This document shows positions 59,888-64,000 of a DNA stretch of 64,000 nt, piece by piece (within the stretch, counting starts at the first letter, position 1; every line of letters starts with the position of its first letter). The stretch is taken from NCBI GenBank assembly GCA_934148535.1, contig CAKPDF010000006.1, positions 1 through 64,000 on the forward strand, given 5' to 3'. The notes below the pieces were generated by a model that was not told where the DNA came from, did not search any database, and saw only the letters and a list, made by a program, of their open reading frames with translations. Made by a program: the position numbers and the translations under genes. The DNA comes from an uncultured Bacilli bacterium. GTDB taxonomy: Bacteria; Bacillota_I; Bacilli_A; RF39; UBA660.

Positions 59888-61225
59888 ATGAAAAAAAAAT
59901 GTATAATTTTATTTTTAATAGTTTTTTTATTAACTTTTATTTTTGGATTTTTCTTTTATTCAATTTATATTGATGAAGTTTGGAATTATGGTTTTGCATA
60001 TAGTATATCTAAAGGATTAATTCCTTATAAAGATTTTAATATGGTTATAACACCTTTATATCCTTTCTTATTATCTTTTTTTATTAATTTGTTTGGTAAT
60101 TATTTATATTCTATGTATATTTTTAATTCTTTAATTGCATCTTTAATTTTTGTTATTATGTTTAAAAAAATTAAATATAAATCTTTAATTATTTATCCTT
60201 TAGTTTTATTTATTATTGGATTAGGTTATAATTTATTTGCTATATTTTTAGCACTTTTAATTGTTATGTTTTGTAAGTATAAATATAAATATACTAATGT
60301 TATATTGGGGTTTTTAGTTAGTTTTTTATTTTTAACAAAGCAGAATATTGGATTTGTATTTTTAATTCCTTTGTTTTTTTATTCTAAATCTTTTAAGGAT
60401 TTTATTTTAAGATTATTTTCTTTTTCTGTACCGATATTATTATTTTTAGTTTATTTAGAATTTAATGGCACACTTTATAATTTTATTGATTATTGTTTTT
60501 TGGGACTTTTTGATTTTGCTTCTAAAAATATTATGTATTTTCTTATATGGCTTTGGTTACCTATAGTATTTTATTTAATTTATAAACTTTTTAAAAGTAA
60601 ATTTATGGATGAAGAGTGTATGTATGTTCTTTGCTTTCAAATGATGGCTTATCCTTTGTTTGATATTTTTCATTTTAATATTTCTTTTATTTTATTTATA
60701 TTTTATTTTTTAGGAAAAGTTAATTTGAATAAGTTTAAGCAAAGTGCTTATGTAATTTTATCTTTTGTATTTTTGATTTGTTTAACTATTTTTTCATTTA
60801 ATGGTTTTGTTTATGGAAGTAGGAAGAGTTCATTTTTATATATGAGACTTTTAGGTAATAATGTTGAAAATGGTATTTTGGAACTTGAAGATTATGTTTA
60901 TTCTAATTTGTATTTATTTGATAATGATTTTGATAATTTTTATATTTTTGATGATCTTTCATATTTAATTAAATTAGATATGAATTTGCAAATTGGTAAA
61001 TATGATTTAATAAATAATGGAAATATGGGCTATAGGGGAGAAAATAATATTATTGAAAAATTAGAAGAGAAATGTTCTAACAATAGTTGTATGTTTGTAT
61101 TACCAAAAAATGAAGTAGATAATCAAATTAATAAGAGTATATTAAAATATGTAAAGGATAATTATATTAAAATAAATAATATTAATATTTTTGATATATA
61201 TGTTAGTGGTGATTATTATGAATAG
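59888..61225 (+). CDS. GT-C-like polytopic membrane protein, copy 1
   Basis: 445 residues with about ten membrane helices. After helix 1 the loop DEVWNYGFAYSISKGLIPYK has the acidic DE and the PY.D pattern of GT-C glycosyltransferases (ArnT/PMT-like), which move a sugar from a lipid carrier. No specific sugar can be named. About 42% by eye similar to the gene at 62707, including NGTLYNFIDYCFLGLFDF. GAAGGGTAG precedes the ATG. It overlaps the next gene. Confidence 0.75.
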   Translation: MKKKCIILFLIVFLLTFIFGFFFYSIYIDEVWNYGFAYSISKGLIPYKDFNMVITPLYPFLLSFFINLFGNYLYSMYIFNSLIASLIFVIMFKKIKYKSLIIYPLVLFIIGLGYNLFAIFLALLIVMFCKYKYKYTNVILGFLVSFLFLTKQNIGFVFLIPLFFYSKSFKDFILRLFSFSVPILLFLVYLEFNGTLYNFIDYCFLGLFDFASKNIMYFLIWLWLPIVFYLIYKLFKSKFMDEECMYVLCFQMMAYPLFDIFHFNISFILFIFYFLGKVNLNKFKQSAYVILSFVFLICLTIFSFNGFVYGSRKSSFLYMRLLGNNVENGILELEDYVYSNLYLFDNDFDNFYIFDDLSYLIKLDMNLQIGKYDLINNGNMGYRGENNIIEKLEEKCSNNSCMFVLPKNEVDNQINKSILKYVKDNYIKINNINIFDIYVSGDYYE

Positions 61226-62717
61226 GAAGTTTAGAATTTTAATTTTATTTTCTATTATTTGGTTATGTGTAGTTTGTACTTCGAAGTCTTTTGAAAATGA
61301 TACTTTTTATGTTATAAAGTTAGGTGATTATATTTATCATAATGGTATAGATATGTTAGATCATTATAGTTTTATTAATAATTTAAGTTATACTTATCCT
61401 CATTGGTTATATGATTTGTTTTTATATTTAATATATAATACTTTTGGATATTTTGGTGTTTATATTTCTAATATAATATTTTTTATAATTTTAATATTTA
61501 GTTTTTATTATATTTGTTTAAAAATGGTAAAGAATGAGTTTATTAGTGGGTTTACTTCTTTGATATTAATTTTAATTCTTTCTTCTTTTGTTAGTGCTAG
61601 GGCGCAAATTATTAGTATTACATTATTTTTATGGGAGTTTTATTTTATTAATAAACTAAATAATACTGGTAAGAAGAAATATATGTTTTATTTATTTATT
61701 ATTTGTATATTACTTGCTAATATACATGCTACGATATGGCCTATGTTTTTTATATTGTTTTTACCTTATTTATTTGAATATATTTTATTTAATATTAGAA
61801 ATAAAATAAATATTTCTAGAGATAAAATATGTAAATGTATTTTTTCTAGAATAGATATTATTAATAATAAAAATTTTAAAATACTAATAATAACTTTTAT
61901 AATTAGTTTATTTTTGGGAGTATTTTCTCCTAGTAAAATTTGTTATACTTATGTATTTAAAATAATGGGAGGTAGTAGTCAGTTATATATTGATGAACAT
62001 TTACCTTTGGTTATTTATAAAGAGCCTGGATTTTGTTTATTTTTCTTATTATTTGTTTTTATAATGATAATATCAAAATTAAAAATTGATATTAGTGATT
62101 TATGTATGATATTAGGTATTTCTTTTATGGCAATTAGTTCTTCTCGACATTTAATATTCTTTTATACAATTGCTTTATTGTTAATACTTAAATTATGCAA
62201 CAGATTTATAGATTCTATTGAGGATAAATCATTTGATATTTTAATTAGATATATTTGTAATAAATATGTTTATGTTATGTTGCTTTTATTTATTTCTATT
62301 TGTTCTATTTATAAATTTGTTGATAATAAGAATGAAAGTTTTGTACCAAGTGATGAATATCCGGTTGGAGCAATTAAATATATTAAGAATAATTTGGATT
62401 ATAAAAATATTAAAATGTTTAATGATTATAATTATGGTAGTTATTTGCTATTTAATGATATCTTTGTATTTATTGATTCTAGAAGCGATTTATATATGAA
62501 ACAATTTAATCCTAATCTTAAATATGATATCTTTAATGATTATATTAATATTGTTTATAATTATGAGGATAAATTTGATTATTATGGTATTGAATATGTT
62601 TTAGAGTATAGAAATAGTAAATTATCTTTAATACTTTATAAAGATAATAATTATCAGGTTTTATATAGTGATGAGTACTTTGTATTGTTTAAGAAGGGTG
62701 ATATTTATGAAACGTAA
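61218..62717 (+). CDS. Polytopic membrane protein, probable GT-C relative
   Basis: 499 residues from ATG 61218 behind GTGGTGATT, overlapping the previous gene by eight bases. About eleven helices and a C-terminal soluble part of about 110 residues (DEYPVGAIKYIKNNLDYKN, MFNDYNYGSYLLF), a pattern seen in large membrane glycosyltransferase-like proteins. The N-terminal YIYHNGIDMLDHYSF loop stands where GT-C enzymes have their acidic loop, though the usual DE pair is not seen. Overlaps the third gene by 11 bases. Confidence 0.7.
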   Translation: MNRKFRILILFSIIWLCVVCTSKSFENDTFYVIKLGDYIYHNGIDMLDHYSFINNLSYTYPHWLYDLFLYLIYNTFGYFGVYISNIIFFIILIFSFYYICLKMVKNEFISGFTSLILILILSSFVSARAQIISITLFLWEFYFINKLNNTGKKKYMFYLFIICILLANIHATIWPMFFILFLPYLFEYILFNIRNKINISRDKICKCIFSRIDIINNKNFKILIITFIISLFLGVFSPSKICYTYVFKIMGGSSQLYIDEHLPLVIYKEPGFCLFFLLFVFIMIISKLKIDISDLCMILGISFMAISSSRHLIFFYTIALLLILKLCNRFIDSIEDKSFDILIRYICNKYVYVMLLLFISICSIYKFVDNKNESFVPSDEYPVGAIKYIKNNLDYKNIKMFNDYNYGSYLLFNDIFVFIDSRSDLYMKQFNPNLKYDIFNDYINIVYNYEDKFDYYGIEYVLEYRNSKLSLILYKDNNYQVLYSDEYFVLFKKGDIYET

Positions 62718-64000
62718 TAATGTACTTAAATATTTTATGTTATTTATATTTTCTTTTATAATATCGTTTTTCTTTGTATATGTTTTAATGCCAACTTTTT
62801 GTGATGAAATTTGGACTTATGGTTTTAGTTATAATATATCTAAGGGAATGATTATTTATAGAGATTTTAATGTTTTACAGACGCCTTTATATTTTTTTAT
62901 AGGTGCATGTTTTATTAAAATCTTTGGTGCTTATATGTTGTCTCTTGCTATTTTTAATTCTATTTTATATGCTATTATGGTTGTTATGTTATATAAAATA
63001 AAGGGAAGTGCTAAACTGATTTTATTTTCTTTTATTTTTATTTGGTATCCTTCTTCTTATAATTTATTTTTGTTATTTTTATCTTTTCTTATCATTTATT
63101 TGATTTATACTAAAAAAGATAATGATATAGTTATTGCTATACTTGTTAGTTTGATTTTTTTAACTAAGCAAAATATTGGTATTGTTATGCTTATTCCTTG
63201 TTTATATTATTCAAAGAATAAAATAAAGAGTATTAGTGCTTTTTTAATTTCTTGCTTAATTTTAGTAATTTATTTAGTTTATAATGGTACATTATTTAAT
63301 TTTATTGATTATTGTTTCTTGGGATTGTTTGATTTTAATTCTGATAATAATTCTTATGATTTTCTTGTTTTTATTGTATGGATATTTTGTTGTTTATATT
63401 TATTATTTCTTCTTATAAAATGTAGATTTAGAGATAAGATTTGTTTTTATATTTTATGTTTTCAATTTATGGCTTATCCTATTGTGGATATTAGACATTT
63501 TAGTGTTGCGTTCTTTTTGTTTTTTTGTTTTCTTGATATAAATTATAATATTTATTTGAAAATTTTGGTCAATATATTAAAATATACCTTCGTTGTTGTT
63601 TATATGATTATTAGTTTAAGTATGATAGATTATTCTAAAATTAGTTTTGATAATTCTAATTATTTGTATTTGAAGAATACTGGGGATTCTATTTTAAGTG
63701 TTAACCATATTAATAATTATTTTGAAAAAATTAATTTTAATAGTGATGTTGATTATGTATTTTTAGGAGAATATTATGGATATTTTTATAAACTTTATTA
63801 TAATATTCCTATTTCTAATTATGATTTTTTTATGACTGGTAATATGGGGTATTATAATAAAAGTAAATTATATAATCAATTAAAAGAAATATGTGAAAAT
63901 AATAGATGTTATTTTATTCTTAATAAAATATGTTTTCTTGAATCGAATCAATGGCATGATTTTGCTTATTATATTGATAATAATTATACTTATATTGATA
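62707..64000 (+). CDS. GT-C-like polytopic membrane protein, copy 2 (cut by the window edge)
   Basis: Starts at ATG 62707 behind GGGTGATA and is open to the window end (431 codons). It is a paralogue of the 59888 protein: CDEIWTYGFSYNISKG aligns with IDEVWNYGFAYSISKG, and NGTLFNFIDYCFLGLFDF is almost identical in both. The C-terminus is outside the window. Three overlapping genes of this type suggest an envelope glycopolymer or protein glycosylation cluster, possibly serving the pilus or surface proteins nearby. Confidence 0.78.
   Translation, partial: MKRNNVLKYFMLFIFSFIISFFFVYVLMPTFCDEIWTYGFSYNISKGMIIYRDFNVLQTPLYFFIGACFIKIFGAYMLSLAIFNSILYAIMVVMLYKIKGSAKLILFSFIFIWYPSSYNLFLLFLSFLIIYLIYTKKDNDIVIAILVSLIFLTKQNIGIVMLIPCLYYSKNKIKSISAFLISCLILVIYLVYNGTLFNFIDYCFLGLFDFNSDNNSYDFLVFIVWIFCCLYLLFLLIKCRFRDKICFYILCFQFMAYPIVDIRHFSVAFFLFFCFLDINYNIYLKILVNILKYTFVVVYMIISLSMIDYSKISFDNSNYLYLKNTGDSILSVNHINNYFEKINFNSDVDYVFLGEYYGYFYKLYYNIPISNYDFFMTGNMGYYNKSKLYNQLKEICENNRCYFILNKICFLESNQWHDFAYYIDNNYTYID

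Overview
This is a strongly AT-rich chromosomal segment of a low-GC, spore-forming Bacillota bacterium. It most resembles the uncultured gut Bacilli/Erysipelotrichia-like lineages, but that placement is inferred from gene content only. TGA is used as a stop codon and nearly every gene has a clear GGAGG-type ribosome binding site. Sporulation genes are scattered through it: spoIIR, spoIID, spoIIQ, spoIIID, plus mbl, in an order partly like the Bacillus murA-spoIID-spoIIQ-spoIIID-mbl neighbourhood.

Layout. 1-10 kb is mostly housekeeping: tRNA-Gly(TCC), tex, a Y-family polymerase under a LexA-like box, a GNAT acetyltransferase, a membrane hybrid histidine kinase with separate Hpt and receiver genes, then prfA-prmC. 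10-18 kb is disturbed: a lipoprotein, an AAA/DUF4143 ATPase between two 34-bp repeats, a CtpE-like P-type ATPase, a set of three repeats spaced 40 bp apart, a frameshifted BRO-type gene, a decayed duplicate of spoIIR and an orphan minus-strand gene. 18-27 kb holds spoIIR, mntP-like, murA, a second DUF4143 ATPase behind three 23-bp repeats, rpmE, mtaD-rpiB-ywzB-like-spoIID, a DUF2974 hydrolase and a phosphodiesterase. 27-32 kb carries a MacB/FtsX-type ABC exporter, a compact locus that looks like a type I toxin-antitoxin module, a TetR regulator and an HdeD-like membrane protein.

32-38 kb encodes a probable surface/stress operon: a zinc-ribbon, membrane-tethered HExxH metalloprotease, an HtrA-fold protein whose catalytic His and Ser are both lost, a tethered repeat protein and another zinc-ribbon membrane protein. 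A secreted protein with an NPKTG-type sorting tail follows on the other strand. 39-43 kb has an ABC-F ATPase, spoIIQ, spoIIID and mbl. 43-48 kb contains a large phosphoesterase gene split by a frameshift in an A run, and a back-to-back junction of the 3' ends of a CoA-transferase and an acyltransferase, each lacking its 5' part. An IS1634-family element (48.0-50.0 kb) is bracketed by an exact 136-bp target duplication.

50-60 kb is one long operon for a Tad/Flp-like pilus: two large secreted proteins of unknown function, CpaB-, TadA-, TadB-, TadC-like proteins, three pilin/pseudopilin-like proteins and a TadZ-like protein. The window ends in three overlapping GT-C-like membrane protein genes, the last cut by the window edge. 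The most interesting object is the 235-nt minus-strand transcript unit at about 30460-30694: a 30-residue hydrophobic peptide, a ribosome binding site buried in a stem, 5'-3' end complementarity and a convergent promoter.
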